Source: Selaginella moellendorffii (lineage: Eukaryota; Streptophyta; Lycopodiopsida; Selaginellales; Selaginellaceae). From it: 64,000 bases of DNA. Under the pieces are notes generated by a model that saw only the letters and a list, made by a program, of their open reading frames with translations, was not told the origin of the DNA and made no database searches. Position 1 is the stretch's first letter; each line of letters starts with the position of its first letter. Positions 1 through 10,835 of this stretch are shown in pieces. A program made the translations under genes and the position numbers. The DNA is taken from contig NW_003314341.1 of the NCBI RefSeq assembly GCF_000143415.4, positions 646,394-710,393 on the forward strand. The letters are read 5' to 3'.

Positions 1-265
1 ATAATATACCAAATGTAGCATAAACTTCCCATATGGCCTTTTAGTGCTCTTAAAGGATTTGCAGTGAACTTGTGTATTTTTAATTTGAAATCCTGGGCTA
101 GACTTCTTCCTACAAATTTATATAACAAAAATCATCCACTAAAAACTTTTGGTCTAAAGAAACTGACATAAGCATGCTCTCAACAGTTAGCAAAAATAGG
201 TATATACCATGATACCCTATATTGGTAATCTGGTGGACTGATCCTAATGACCACTTACACTTACA
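1..265 (-). mobile_element. Degenerate retroelement fragment (inverted copy of 39.63-39.91 kb)
   Basis: This stretch aligns, on the opposite strand, with about 39630-39906. Shared blocks include 'gtgctcttaaaggat', 'ccactaaaaactttt' and 'gtggactgatcctaatgacc'. The other copy lies just downstream of a degenerate gag zinc knuckle, so this is probably a piece of an old LTR retroelement. It runs off the left edge. No open frame survives. The next ~310 bases (266-579) are AT-rich and show nothing I can name. Confidence 0.5.
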
Positions 266-579
266 GAGATGGCAATAAAAACAAAAAGAATGAAAATCTT
301 CCTGGTTGTTTCTTCACTGCAAAGAGAACAGAAACAAGGCTCTATATATTTTAAAGAGAAGAAGTTTTATCTAGAGCAATATGATACATATAAAGTTGCT
401 AATGAGTGATGGATGATTTGAAACTAGACATAAGAGTGGATCCAAACTTACCACTAGCCTAAACATACAAATGTAAAGTTGTGATCCTCTACTTCATAGT
501 TACCCACAAATACAATTTGGTGATATGTTCTTTCTAGGCAAGAGACTATAGCTGTGAAGTACATTAGAATTATTAAGTT

Positions 580-836
580 TTGAGCTTAGCATAAAAGAAA
601 TAATTTGTTGTATGCAATGGTGCTTAGTTTGATTAATAATAGTGTTATTCCTCTTTAGTGTTATCTATTAATTTAATTGATCAATAAAAATAAACACAAG
701 ATTAAACTTACTGATTAGATGGTAGAATAAACTATTTATAAATTTTAAATACAAGATTAAGATAAATAAATATCAATTGTTAGATGGTAGAATATCCTAG
801 AATATCCAACATATTCTAGGTATATCCACTTTGCTT
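580..836 (+). repeat. AT-rich repeat C, uninterrupted copy
   Basis: An AT-rich stretch similar to the two flanks of gypsy Element 2, which now lie 27 kb apart: 4946-5095 (reverse strand) matches about 580-690, and 32554-32702 matches about 700-836. Shared landmarks are 'taatttaattgatcaa' and 'aacatattctaggta'. It therefore represents an empty-site relative of the sequence into which Element 2 inserted. Confidence 0.5.
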
Positions 837-892
837 AAAATAGCATTAAGCACTTTGATCGAATATACTATTCTAAACATAATAATTGCAAC

Positions 893-1068
893 TGTGAGGG
901 CCAAGTGTACAGCTACAATGCCGTATACTAAAATTAGCATAGTGAGATTTTGGTAGGCATTGGATTAGTTTCAATCTGGACCACTCGCTCTTATATATAA
1001 ACTAGGGTTTTTGGGCTAATTGATATACACATTTTCTATATTCCCTTTTCATATTCCATGCACTCACA
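893..1068 (+). repeat. LTR of gypsy-type Element 1 (5' LTR)
   Basis: A 176-bp repeat starting TGTGAG and ending CTCACA, with a TATA-like 'atatataa' about two thirds along. It matches the LTRs at 4772-4945, 25076-25249 and 32376-32549. An untranslated leader follows to about 1138 and is broken there by insertion B. Flanking bases CAAC (889-892) resemble CAAT at the far side of the LTR at 25076, reading on the element strand. This fits a 4-bp target duplication with one C-to-T change and pairs this LTR with 25076-25249, not with the nearer one at 4772. Confidence 0.85.
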
Positions 1069-1138
1069 TTAGTGGAAGTGAGGGGCACCTTTGATTGTCC
1101 CTAAGGAGTGCTTGGATTTGGGATTTTGGTTTAGAAAC

Positions 1139-2281
1139 TATGAGACACAAAATCCCAAGGCCCCAAAGTGGAGCTAGAAAGGTGCCATGTGGTAGTGGCT
1201 GAAGCGAAAACCAAACGAGTGTAACACGTTTGGACTAAAAGCTCCGACTTGAAAGGTCGAGAGCGGAAGTGGAACTCCCAACTAAGTGCTCAAGGAACAA
1301 GCACGAAACAAGCAATAAGTGAGTCTCTAGAAAAGGGACACAAGAGGACAAACACATGACACGTGGCAGAGTCCAAGATGGATTCGAGATGGAGTCTGAG
1401 ATGGAGTCCGAGATGGACCGAGATGGAGTCTGAGATGGAGTCCGAGATGGACTGAGACGGAGTCTGAGATGGAGTTTGAGATGGACCCAAGATGGAATCC
1501 GAGATGGAGTCTGAAAAGGACCCCAGATGGAGTCCAAGGTTGAGACCGAGACCGGGACTGGGACCGAGACCGAGGCTGAGGCCAAGACCAAGCCCAAGCT
1601 TGAGCCGGAGTCCGAGCCCGAGCCTGAGTCCGAGTCCGAGTCCGAGTTTGAAGTTTGAGTTTGAGAGGGTGAAAGCCCAAAGCGTTCGTCTCCTAGACCC
1701 TGGGGGGTTTGGTGAGCTCCAAAAGTATAATAAGGGGGAGGACTTCAGTGGAGCCAGTTTGGCCAGGAAAGGCCAGTTTGGCCCAGGAAGGCTATACTCA
1801 GTGTTGGGTGATGAGCTGCCCATTAGGAAGTCCAAGACTAGAGTGAACACAGACCGACAAGTGGGGTAGCTTGGTGAAGTGTTCAAGAGCCGGCTCTAGT
1901 TCCCCCAGGAGATTGACTGGCCAATGCTCCCAATCCAAGTGTGGGTGGCACTACCTACTTGGATACCAGGCGTGGCTCAACGAAACCTCGCTCTAAGCAT
2001 ATGGCTAGAGCAGCCAAAGGTAGAAGGTGGGGAGAGTACCTAGGAGGCCTGCGTAGGGCCGTAGTGTTCCGAAATGTTATCCCAAAGTCTCAGATTGTGG
2101 AAAGGAAGAGGAGTAGCCCTTTGGTGTGGTGACCAAGGGCATAGTCACATCGTGGGGAAGTCCCAGAGGACCATGGGACTTAGTGGTCGGGCCTGTAGGC
2201 CTTGACCTAGTGGCAGTGTTGGCGAGCATGGCCATGGACAGAAAGGGACTTAGTGAGGACCGGAAAGGGGATATTGGGGAA
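1139..2281 (+). mobile_element. Insertion B1, first 1.14 kb of a nested solo-LTR-like element
   Basis: Homologous along its length to the first part of the solo LTR at 40992-42397. It starts TATGAGAC where the other copy has TGTGAGAC, and lies in the leader of Element 1. Homology stops at 2281 in mid-element. The missing 3' part is on the minus strand at 29841-30204. The total would be about 1507 bp against 1406 bp for the complete copy. The flanks GAAAC and TTAAC are an imperfect target duplication. No protein-coding capacity is evident. Confidence 0.75.
1376..1650 (+). repeat. Purine-rich minisatellite inside insertion B1
   Basis: Tandem, diverged units of about 12-14 bases on a 'gagatggagtc' theme, passing into 'gagtccgagcc' units. 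The other B copy has a shorter array at about 41225-41420, so the array length is polymorphic between copies. Long open frames on both strands here are by-products of the repeat and not genes. Confidence 0.8.
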
Positions 2282-2283
2282 CC

Positions 2284-3741
2284 CTCACGAGAAATACAGT
2301 ACCCAAGATAAGTTGTGTCCTTGGACCCAAACACGCACTTCGACCGCTTCAGCTTTAAACCAACGTCGCGTAGCCGATCCAACACTTTACAAACATCACA
2401 AACATGCTCCTCCCACGTCCCCTCCGAGTGGATCAAGACATCATCAATGAAGTCAGCCGTCACCTCCGGCATATCACAAAGAACCTCGTCCATCATCCGC
2501 TGAAAAGTTGCTGGAGCATTGTTCAAACCAAACGGCATCACCAAAAACTCGTACAAACCAAATGGTGTACGAAAAGCAGTCTTAGGAATATCGTCTTCAG
2601 CCATCGGTACTTGCCAATACCCAGAAGCAAGATCTAGCTTGGTGAACCAACGACTTCGCCCCAGACGATCCAAGAGATCAGCAGTGTGAGGAAGAGGGTA
2701 CACGTCTGGGATCGTCACTTCATTTAACGGACGATAGTCGATGCAGAAACGAATACTCCCATCAGGCTTCGTCACAAGATGAGGTTCACATGCCCAAGGA
2801 CTCTGCGACTTCCGAATAACACCCTTCTCCAACATCTCCTTGACGTTTGCACGTAAAATCTTGATCTCCTTGGGTGACCGACGACGAACAGGAACCTTGA
2901 TTGGACGAGCATCCCCGGTTGGAATGGGATGACATGTGGCAATCTTGGCCCCAGACGATAGGTCAAATTCAAAGAGATCAGAATACTCCTTCATGAGCTG
3001 GTCAACAGCTGCAACACAAAGATCATCGGAGGGATCGGAAAAGGGAAGAGCAGAACAAGATGGAAACACAAGAGGAAATAATGGGGGAATAAAAGTAATG
3101 GAAGCAGAGCTAGAAGTAGAGGGACGAAGAGGTACAGAAGTGAGAGGAATGGATGAAACATAAGGAAGTATGAGACAAGGGGGAAAAGCCTCAAAGTCAC
3201 ACTTGGCATGATTGTGCTGCAACCAATCCATACCAAGAATGAGGTCAAAAGCTTGACTCGGCACCACCCGCAACGACTGCAACTCAAGCTCGAGATCGCC
3301 CACACGCATAACCAGGTCCGCCTCATCTCGTGCACATGCATGTGTATGGCCGTTGCCATAAAGAATGAAAACTGGATCTGCCGCACGACGCAAGTGTAGA
3401 TGACAACGTGTGGCAACAGGTCGAGCAATAGAAGATAAACTCGAACCTGTATCAACCAACACAGAGAGAAGAATAGGAGACCTCTTGTTATAAAAACGAG
3501 CTTGGAAAGTAAACACTGGATGAACCGGTGCCGAGTGAACCCCTTGATGATACTCCCAAAAGAAAGATGGAGGGGTCACTAACTTATTCGCGCAAGGTCC
3601 CTCCATTACTCGCGTGACTCCTCGTTTCCCGAATGCACCTCGGTATCCAAACCTTCCACCACAGCAGCACCAATGGGACGTTGCTGACGCCAAGGTCTCC
3701 ACCCAGGAAATGGAGGTCGCCAATCCGGAAAGCACCGACAA
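2284..3741 (-). pseudogene. Pol of Element 2, N-terminal part: protease and reverse transcriptase
   Basis: An open frame with an aspartic protease active site (VDTGSS, about residue 98) followed by a reverse transcriptase palm. The RT metal-binding motif reads FIDDVLIHS and is preceded by 'KLDLASGYWQ' and 'MPFGLNNAPATFQ', all classic Ty3/gypsy signatures. The frame is cut at 2284 by the inversion breakpoint, just after the RT thumb entry ('TTYLGYCISREG'). The C-terminal half (RNase H, integrase) is at 30206 onward on the other strand. It cannot make a full polyprotein as it stands. Confidence 0.85.
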
Positions 3742-4538
3742 CGCTGATAAGTATGACCAACTTCATCACACGCCCAGCAACGAACGTCACGGCCACGACC
3801 ACGTCCTCGCCCTTGTCCTTGGACTCGAGTAGCAGCAGCATCAACCTCCATGGGAACAGGACCATCACTAATAGGAAGTGGAGCTGAAGGACGTGTAGCA
3901 AGAAGTGGAAGAGACGACGTCTCATAACGTTGTGCCAAGCGAAGAGCATCGTCAAGAGTGGCAGGAGCAAGTGCATGCACAAGTCCGACAAGATCTTGAC
4001 GAAGTGCTGGCCACAGCATTCCTAGCTTGATCCGCTCCGACATATTTGGCTCCGCACGAAGCAAAAGACTTCGGAAACGAATGCCAAATTGCATCACCGA
4101 CTCAGATGGCCCTTGGCGAAGACGATGCAATTGTTGGAAGGCATCATCACAATTGTCGGCGTGTCCGAAGGCGCATTTGAAGATGTCCGGAAGAACACTC
4201 CAATCGCCACGAGTAGCTGCGCTCAATCCATTGTACCACTGCAATGCCGTCTCTTGAAGACATGTGGGGAACTCACGCAAATGTCGAGCATCATCCCAAG
4301 AATGATATGTGGCAATCACCGTGAAGTGATCGAACCAATGGTACACATCATCCCCAGGATTCCCACGAAAGAACTCCGGCTGAACGCGAGGATTGGCACC
4401 AAAAGTAGGAGGAGTTGTACCATGTGCCGTGAATGCCGCCATCAACTGAGTTTGGTTGTTCAATTGCAAGCGCATAGCATCAAGCAATTGAACCAACTGC
4501 TGCTCTAGAGTCAAAGGAGGAGATTGCGGATCAGCCAT
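3606..4538 (-). CDS. Gag-like protein of Element 2 (310 aa)
   Basis: Open frame of 310 codons from an ATG 234 bases downstream of the LTR. It has the layout of a gypsy retrotransposon gag: a helical capsid-like region at about residues 45-200 with the conserved 'ALQWYNGL' type motif, a basic GRGRGR stretch near residue 245, and a CX2CX4HX4C zinc knuckle (CWACDEVGHTYQRC) near residue 255. Its 3' end overlaps the start of the protease-RT frame, which lies in a different frame, so pol expression would need frameshifting or re-initiation. The copy in Element 1 (28.8-29.7 kb) is decayed; this one is intact. Confidence 0.8.
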   Translation of the reverse strand: MADPQSPPLTLEQQLVQLLDAMRLQLNNQTQLMAAFTAHGTTPPTFGANPRVQPEFFRGNPGDDVYHWFDHFTVIATYHSWDDARHLREFPTCLQETALQWYNGLSAATRGDWSVLPDIFKCAFGHADNCDDAFQQLHRLRQGPSESVMQFGIRFRSLLLRAEPNMSERIKLGMLWPALRQDLVGLVHALAPATLDDALRLAQRYETSSLPLLATRPSAPLPISDGPVPMEVDAAATRVQGQGRGRGRGRDVRCWACDEVGHTYQRCRCFPDWRPPFPGWRPWRQQRPIGAAVVEGLDTEVHSGNEESRE

Positions 4539-4771
4539 GAAAATGAATGAGAAAGAAAGAGCAAAAGAAGAGAAATGACAAAAAGCTGGAAAGAAATGGT
4601 AGATCTAGACAATGCAAAAAGCTAGATCTAAACCAAAATCCTGAAAGAAAAGAACAAAAGAAAGGAAATGGAAAAAACTAGATCTAGACAATGCAAAAGC
4701 TAGATCTAAACTGAAATCCCAAATCCAAACACTCCCCAGGGACAATCAAAAGTGCCCCTCATCTCCACCAA

Positions 4772-4945
4772 TGTGAATGCATGGAATATGGAAAGGGAAT
4801 ACAGAAATGTGCATATCAATTAGCCCAAAAACCCTAGCTTATATACTGGAGCGAGTGGTCCGGATTGAAACCAATCCGACGGCTACCAAAATCCACTACG
4901 CTAATATTAGTATATGGCATCGTAGCCGTACACTTGGCCCTCACA
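4772..4945 (-). repeat. LTR of gypsy-type Element 2 (5' LTR, minus strand)
   Basis: A 174-bp LTR, TGTGAG...TTCACA on the element strand, with 'atataagc' as TATA-like box. Immediately downstream comes a TGG-starting stretch ('tggtggagatgagg') that could serve as primer-binding site; I could not assign the tRNA. Its outer flank reads AACA on the element strand, identical to the four bases after the LTR at 32376-32549, its true partner. Confidence 0.85.
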
Positions 4946-5095
4946 TGTTTATAATTACTAACTTCCATTTGATCAATTAGATTAATAAATAGGAATAATA
5001 CTACTATTAAGTAAACTAAGCATTGCTGCATGCAACATGCAGCAAATTATTGAATTAGTTTTATGATGTTCACATTTATTTTTAGAATTAAGTTT
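4946..5095 (-). repeat. Repeat C, left half (flank of Element 2)
   Basis: On the minus strand this resembles about 580-690: both contain 'aataatttg', 'gcttagttt' and 'taattgatcaa' in the same order. It is half of an interrupted repeat C whose other half follows the partner LTR at 32554-32702. Confidence 0.45.
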
Positions 5096-5335
5096 TTCCA
5101 AAATTATGATCATTTTTACCCTTTTTCTTTATCATTGTAACTCCACAAGAAACACACTTAAAACAAACTCTAAGGAAAAGAAGACTAAGATATATATCTT
5201 ATACTTGCAGCCTTGCCATTGCTGTGCCACTAGTACTAGCACAATCACCCCTAATCACTTGTATTTCCTGCTCAGAACTTCCAGTCCCTAGCTGAATGTC
5301 AATAATCAATTCAAGAAGAAAGAAAATAGAAAAGC

Positions 5336-6409
5336 TCATCCACAATGATCCGAACTATATCCAACTTTGCGATCCCTGGAAGTTTTCTCACTCATCATTG
5401 AGACCTTGTCCCTCCTCCCGATCGACGAGTACATGTTTGAGAGAACGAGGCAGGCAGTCGTGTAGCCGGGCTCCAGCTCGAAGACAACTCTCTCAGCACA
5501 ATTGGCATGCCAGTGGAGGCGGCAAGCTCCCAGCAGCGACATCCAGATCATGACGTCTGGAAGGAATGACACTCAGAGTTCTCCCGGATTGATGCAGGAT
5601 GTCGATCATGCAGCAATATATAGTGTTCTCACCATCCCAAAGGCTTGGCTGATCAAGACGAAGTGTTCCCAGATCGGCTATGAGGATATGACTGCACGAA
5701 GTTAGAACGCTCCAGAACGTCGTCTGTCATAAGCTGGAAGAATTCCACTGCTCGATTATAGTGCCTGTTTTGAGAATTAGCCCACACCATGGTCGTCCAG
5801 GAAACCAAGGTGCACTCTTGCTACTGGGGGCGCCAAGATCACCCAAGTTAACGTAAAGGTGTGTGAGAGCTGTCCAGCAGACAATGGTCTTGCACGGGAT
5901 CTCGTGAAAGAACCTCGCCTCGTTAAAATGCCCATTTTCACAAATGCGAAGAGCATCACTCTCCACGAGACTGGATTCTTCTCCGGATTTGATCGAAGAT
6001 GTTCTTCCCGAGGGCGAAGAAGCCTTGGTGGCCGTAAGCTTGCACCATCGCTGTCCATGCCATCACGTCTTGATCCGGCATGGAATCAAATATCTCTTTT
6101 GCGGTGGCAAATCCCCCTTCTGGGCATTCACTAGTGCGTACCGCTGCGTTGGTGAAGGGGAGCTGATAACGTCCTGTCATTCTGGGCATAGAACAGCAGT
6201 AGATTCACCCACGACATGAGATCCTTGGCCGGCATTTTTTCGAAGGACAATTTTGCTGCCTCGATTTGCCCCCAGTGTGCGATCATCGAGATGGCCTGCC
6301 ACTCTGGGACATCTGGGATGCTGCCACATACGCAGCGATCATCGCGTTCCAAGAGACGATCACGGAACTCCATCCCACCAAACATGTTCTTAGCAAACTT
6401 TCTATGCAT
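5336..6409 (-). pseudogene. Decayed PPR gene B (PLS class with E motif)
   Basis: Successive minus-strand fragments in different frames carry PPR motifs. One reads '...LSFEKMPAKDLMSWVNLLLFYAQN' (split here by position 6131-6409), then 'AKEIFDSMPDQDVMAWTAMVQAYG' (5956-6189), 'EARFFHEIPCKTIVCWTALTHLY' (5727-5966), and finally an E-motif-like end, 'DVMIWMSLLGACRLH' (5336-5572). The frame changes several times, so it cannot encode one protein. PLS-class PPR proteins edit organelle RNA; this copy is dead. It is separated from PPR gene A by a short minisatellite. Confidence 0.7.
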
Positions 6410-6419
6410 TTTTGAGCAA

Positions 6420-6565
6420 GCAAAACTTTCCTGCCCTTAGTTAGGCACAACCACAACCAAGCCAGAGCTGGCTGGCTGGCTGGCCACAGCTATAGCCAAG
6501 CAAGGGTTAGCCACGGCACAACCAGGGCTGGCTACGGCCACGGCCAGAGCCAGAGCTGGCTGGCC
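6420..6565 (+). repeat. Minisatellite of GGCTGGC / GGCCACGGC units
   Basis: Short imperfect tandem units ('ggctggctggc', 'gccacggc', 'ccagagcc'). Similar 'tggctatggccatgg' units recur near 10985-11020. No coding function seen. Confidence 0.5.
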
Positions 6566-7189
6566 ATGGCCACGTAGCTTGAGACTCATCTTGATGCTTG
6601 TTCTTCGCAATAATAAAAGAAAAAAGTTTTAAGAAAATTGGAGCAAGGAAAAACAAAATCGAGGTTGGAGTGTGAGATAAACTTTCAAAACAAAAAGCTT
6701 CTGAAACTTCTCTAAAAGGTTCCAAGTCGTGTTTTCTTGGCAGCAGTCTTTCGGTGTGGCATAGCCTCTCAGATCAAAACAGCACAATGCATGTGATGCT
6801 TGCGTGCCTTCGCGCCATGAAAATCCACACATGATATTTCTAGTTTCCAAAGAGAAGATCGATCACCACTTACAGACGGCTGGACGCCAGAAGTCTCGTA
6901 GTAAATACCGAGACTTTGAGTTAGCCATTGGAGATGGGAGCAAACAAAGCTCGACCGGGAAAAAGAAGTTCGCTGGTTGCTGCGGCAACCGGAGCAAAAC
7001 TTTGCGTCGATGGGCCGCAAACCTGGATTAGAGCGACGGATCATCAAATTCAAGCACTGGATCCCCAATCGCCCCTTTACTACTGGCTAAATCTCTCCAT
7101 CGTTTGTTTGCTGAACATATTACAAGATCGGAAGGCCGAGCTCGGAAAGTCGTTAGTCAAGTCGAATATTGATTTGCAGTGGCTTAGGA

Positions 7190-8775
7190 ATCTATTCTCT
7201 GGACGCTCCATAAATCTTACGGCGCAACCTTGGTAATATCTTCCACACACATCTGCAAGCAACACAAGCGTTGCAGCATAATCATCCTCCCCCAGGAGTG
7301 GCAAAGAGAATCTCTCCTCCTCCACAATCTTTCGAGTCACCTTAGCCTTGGAGCACGCATTGACGAGTGTGTTTCATGCCGCGGATCCAGCAAAGAAGGG
7401 CATGCTTTCCAGGAGCTGGTCCGCATCCTTCACCAGTCCAGACTGGCCAACCATGTCCACAACGCAGCAGTAGTGCTGGAATGTTGGACGGATGCCCATG
7501 GACAACAAACATTCCCTGCCGGCTCCCAGCAGGCCAATGTGGTTGCAAGAGTCTTGTCGTTGCTCTTGACGCCCTCGAGATCCATGACCCGAAACAACCC
7601 AAGCGTATCACTCCCATGCCCGCTTTGGGCATGTGTGGATAAAAACATTCTACGACACCACATTTTTGTGTGGCATCAGGAAAAACTTGTCTTGCGCTTC
7701 CTGGTGATCACCACATGCCACTGATGCCGTGACAATGAAGTTCCACGACACCAGATTGTGCTGTGGCATCTTTCCAAAAGACTCTTTCCATTCCGAAAAA
7801 TACCAACCTTGGGCATATGCCGCGACGACAGTATTCCAAGATACTACGTTCTTCTGTGGTGCCATCTCAAACTCACAAAAAACTTTTCTCGGCCTCCCAT
7901 TTATAGCGTAAGCTGCGACCATAGCCGTCCACGTCACCATGTTTTGGTCGAGGATTGACTCAAACAGACCTGTTCTAGATACCCATTCGGGGCAAGTGCT
8001 CTAAGCATCGTGGTTGAGGTGACAATGTTTGGCTCGAAAGTTTGATCATAGATTCTCTTGGCTCTTTGGATATCGCCAGAGATACCATAGCCAGAGATCA
8101 TGACCGTCGAGCACATTGGATCTTTCCTGGGAAGTGTCTGGAAGAACTTCTTAGCGCGATCCATTTGCCCCGTTTGGGCGAGAGCCTGGATCATGATGCT
8201 CCAGGTGACGAGGGGGAATCGCAGCAGCAGCTCGTCCGATTGGGCAATCAATCCATTCTGGGCGTAAGCGGAGCATCGCGTTCTACGACACCACGTCCGG
8301 TCTCTCCATCAAATCAAACATGGCCTTGGAACGCAGTCCGATCGCGGTGAACAGTGATCTTGCCGAGATGCCCGTTTAGCACGAACCCCACCATCACCGC
8401 CGTGAAGGCGACGAAGCTTGGCGGCTGGGGCGATCGATCCAGTAAGGCCTTGGCTTCCAGCAAATACCCCCTCTGGGCATACGCGAAGACGATCATGTTC
8501 CAGGAGAATCGATTGGGCTGCTCGATGCGATCAAACACCGCCCTCGCCTTGCCCAGGCTCCAGCACTTGGAGTAGAGATCGATGAGGAGATTGGCGAGGT
8601 AGCGATTCTAGGAGTGATCTGGGGAGCGAAGAATGTGAGCATGGATGTCTCTGCCCTTGGCAATGTCACGCGCGGCGGCGCAGGATTTAAGGACCTGGGC
8701 GATGGATTGCGCATCGGGTGGGAGCTCGCAACCGTGGGACGACGGCTTCGTGGCGCCGCCTCATAGCATCTGGTA
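7190..8775 (-). pseudogene. Decayed PPR gene A (nearly full PLS/E-type gene)
   Basis: From the 5' side: an N-terminal block typical of lycophyte/moss PPR proteins ('IAQVLKSCAAARDIAKGR', then 'ANLLIDLYSKCWS'), followed by PPR repeats such as 'AVFDRIEQPNRFSWNMIVFAY', 'VTWSIMIQALAQTGQM', 'NVVSWNTVVAAYAQG' and 'SWNFIVTASVACGD'. An E-like end, 'HYxxVVDMVGQSGLVKDADQLL' to 'YAATLVLLADVCG', lies near 7450-7250. An in-frame TAG is at 8608-8610, a TGA replaces the usual Trp near 7380, and several frameshifts occur. The introns expected of such genes are absent, as usual for PPR genes. Confidence 0.7.
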
Positions 8776-8847
8776 TGCATTGCCCCCTCTCCTTCACCTT
8801 GTGGGTGTGACTTGAAATTTGATGGAGTTTTTAAAATCTTTGGTCTT

Positions 8848-9014
8848 GTTGCTGCTAGGAACAACCATCAAACTTGGACCTTGATGAAATCTCAAGCTCC
8901 CCAGGATTTGAAAGAACAGAGAAGTACCTCCAGACTTGGGCTCTTAAACTTTGCTGCTAATCAAAAGCGTGCCTGGGTCAATTTAAACTTCAATGCTCAA
9001 ACAAGCCATGCAGC
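8848..9014 (+). repeat. Dispersed repeat D, copy 1
   Basis: About 165 bp similar to 24566-24706: both contain 'catcaaacttgga', 'aggatttgaaagaa' and 'ctcaaacaagccat' in order. Function unknown; it could be part of a non-autonomous element. Confidence 0.5.
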
Positions 9015-9229
9015 GAACCCTGTTTCTCAAAAGAAGAAAAGGTAGTTTACCTTTGTCCATTCCAGGGATTCTTCCAAACTTAATGGTGAAATCTTCATTT
9101 TATAATAGTTTCTTTGACAGCCAGAAAGGACGATAGCCTTATAAAACATTCCCACAAGCCAAAGAATTTACACCCACAAAACAAGAAATGAGAGAAAGCT
9201 TGCACCGGCAGATAAGATATACGTTAAGA

Positions 9230-9350
9230 AGTAATTAGTGTCCAATTTGGACGGGAACCTGATGGCTGGATATCTGCTAGAATAAGGAAACATATTGGCA
9301 AGGTCACAGGTTCGAATCCACAGCTAGAGACCCAACCAATTTTTTTTGTA
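9230..9350 (+). other. tRNA-like, SINE-like element
   Basis: Contains an exact pol III B box (ggttcgaatcc, 9310-9320) about 48 bases after an A-box-like 'tggctggatatctg'. A run of eight T follows at about 9342, a pol III terminator. The cloverleaf is not complete, so it is not a working tRNA; a tRNA-derived SINE head is the best guess. Confidence 0.35.
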
Positions 9351-9379
9351 TGAATAAGCACTAAGCTCGGTGTGCTTGT

Positions 9380-9452
9380 TGATGCTCCTAGTCCAAGCAT
9401 GGGTTACTTGAATACCTAACATGGCTCAACCGAACCTCACTTTAAGCCAAGA
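9380..9452 (+). repeat. Short diverged fragment of insertion B
   Basis: Resembles 1930-1990 and 41670-41740: 'tccaagcatgggt', 'tacttgaatacc', 'tggctcaac' and 'cctcactttaagcca' occur in the same order. Too short and diverged to be certain. Confidence 0.35.
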
Positions 9453-9479
9453 GTGAGTTCTTCTGCCTGCAGTCATCTC

Positions 9480-9900
9480 GGGATGATGGGCAAAGCCAAG
9501 AGCTAAGACTACAACATCTCTGCGATCATGGAGCACTTAAGATGCTTGGGAAGCTAAGTGAAGCTAGACGAGGTAGAGTTCTAGCGTGGAGCCAAATTTC
9601 AGCGCTTGAGAATGAAAGAGTGGGGAAGAGTGTAGCTCCAACCATTCTTCTCAATGCCTGTCGAATACACGGCAAGGAGTGTCCGAGCTGCAACCGAGTG
9701 CCTCAATTGGGAGCCGAATGAGGCTCGAATGTGCTCTTGGCACAAGTGATCCAGGCCAGGCCAGCAGCGACGACTAGTGCGTGGATCTCCAGTCTCCAGA
9801 TGTGCCTCTTCCTCCTCCAGCGGCGCTTGGGACTTCTTCGCCGTCATCGAGAGCTTAAGATCATTCCCCTTCCCTACGTAGAAGACCCGGACTCTGGCCG
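9480..9900 (+). pseudogene. PPR E-motif fragment
   Basis: On the plus strand a frame reads through 'LLNACRIHGKECPSC', the core of the E motif that follows PPR repeats. The flanking sequence is frameshifted. A DYW-domain fragment in the same orientation lies at 11240-11545, beyond retroelement debris, so both may be remains of one DYW-class PPR gene split by insertion. Confidence 0.35.
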
Positions 9901-10454
9901 CCGCAGGACGATGGGGTCATGGGCCCGAAGAACTGGATTTCGGGGGAACATGTTTGACGAGAGCGGTGCCGGCACCATCAGCGACACGGATGTGAGCAAT
10001 GCTCATGGTCAAGGCCCCCAATTCGGCTGATCTTAGTGGCGGTACTGCGCCTAGGACGACGGTGGAAAATGGGAGCGCTCTCAAGAATAAGTTTACACTC
10101 CTCCTGTGAGCTCAAAGAGAGGGGCTGGAGGGATTGACTCGGAGAATGTGAGCGGTGTCCAGCAAAGCAGTGGCCAGCTTTGTGGACACTATAGAGACTC
10201 ATGTAACCTCCAACGTAAGTACAAGCAATCCAAACAATGGAGAAGTAGCCATACAAAATTAACAGAACGGCAAGTACAAGTTAGTGGAGTACATGATCAG
10301 CAAAGAAAAAAGAAATGAATCCGAAACCTAGCCCCAGAGTGGCTTAAGGTTTTGAAACTTAAATTTTACTTCACTACCCTTGGACATGTGGTTTGGTTTT
10401 TCTAGTAAATCACTATAGGATAAAAACCATGTGCATTACACTTTTGTTAATGTA

Positions 10455-10835
10455 TTTATGAATATTATTCCTCCTCAATCAAATAGTGTTCAAACAATTT
10501 TATTTGGAATAGATTCTCTAAGATAAGGGTCTTGTATTTATAAATGAGGTATTCACATCTTGATATCTCAACTAAGAATACATCACACTTTATCATCCAT
10601 AAATAAATTAATTGTTATGAGCTTCAAGGAGAAGTATATAAACTTTAAACATTTGGATTGGGATGACTTTTAAGTATGTATATGTCATAAGGGTGTAGAG
10701 TTCAATTAGTGCTTCATTATGTAAATTTTTTATATGGTCATGATTCTATATTACTAATGAAATTAATTTACCTTCACAATTGCCATAAGCTATTAATGTT
10801 ATATCTTGGGATCAAGTATTCTTCTATTGGTTTTC
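10455..10835 (+). mobile_element. Decayed gypsy integrase fragment
   Basis: Aligns with 31540-31960 of Element 2 over the integrase core, e.g. 'cctcctcaatcaa', 'tttggattgggatg', 'gggtgtagagttc' and 'tatggtcatgat'. The copy is strongly AT-shifted: most differences turn G or C into A or T. It shares the TAG at the position of Element 2's stop at 31820. From 10836 to about 11090 I see only AT-rich sequence and a short 'tggctatggccatgg' repeat. Confidence 0.75.

Larger units (their letters stand above)
2284..4945 (-). mobile_element. Gypsy-type Element 2, 5' half (LTR, leader, gag, protease-RT)
   Basis: Reading leftward from the LTR at 4945-4772: leader, gag, then protease and reverse transcriptase. 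At 2284 the pol frame stops abruptly against insertion B1. The remainder of pol and the 3' LTR are at 30205-32549 on the plus strand, and the frame resumes there without loss, as comparison with the uninterrupted pol at 27.4 kb shows. The half is therefore a product of inversion, not a deletion derivative. Confidence 0.85.

Noticed and set aside
1235-1869. Long overlapping open frames on both strands near 1.3-1.9 kb
   Set aside because: They follow the GA/TC-rich minisatellite of insertion B, have Ser/Pro/Arg/Leu-only composition and no homologous frame in the second B copy.
893-4945. Treating the two inverted LTRs at 893 and 4772 as ends of one element
   Set aside because: They are in opposite orientation and their flanks do not match (CAAC and, on its strand, AACA); each pairs with a distant LTR instead.
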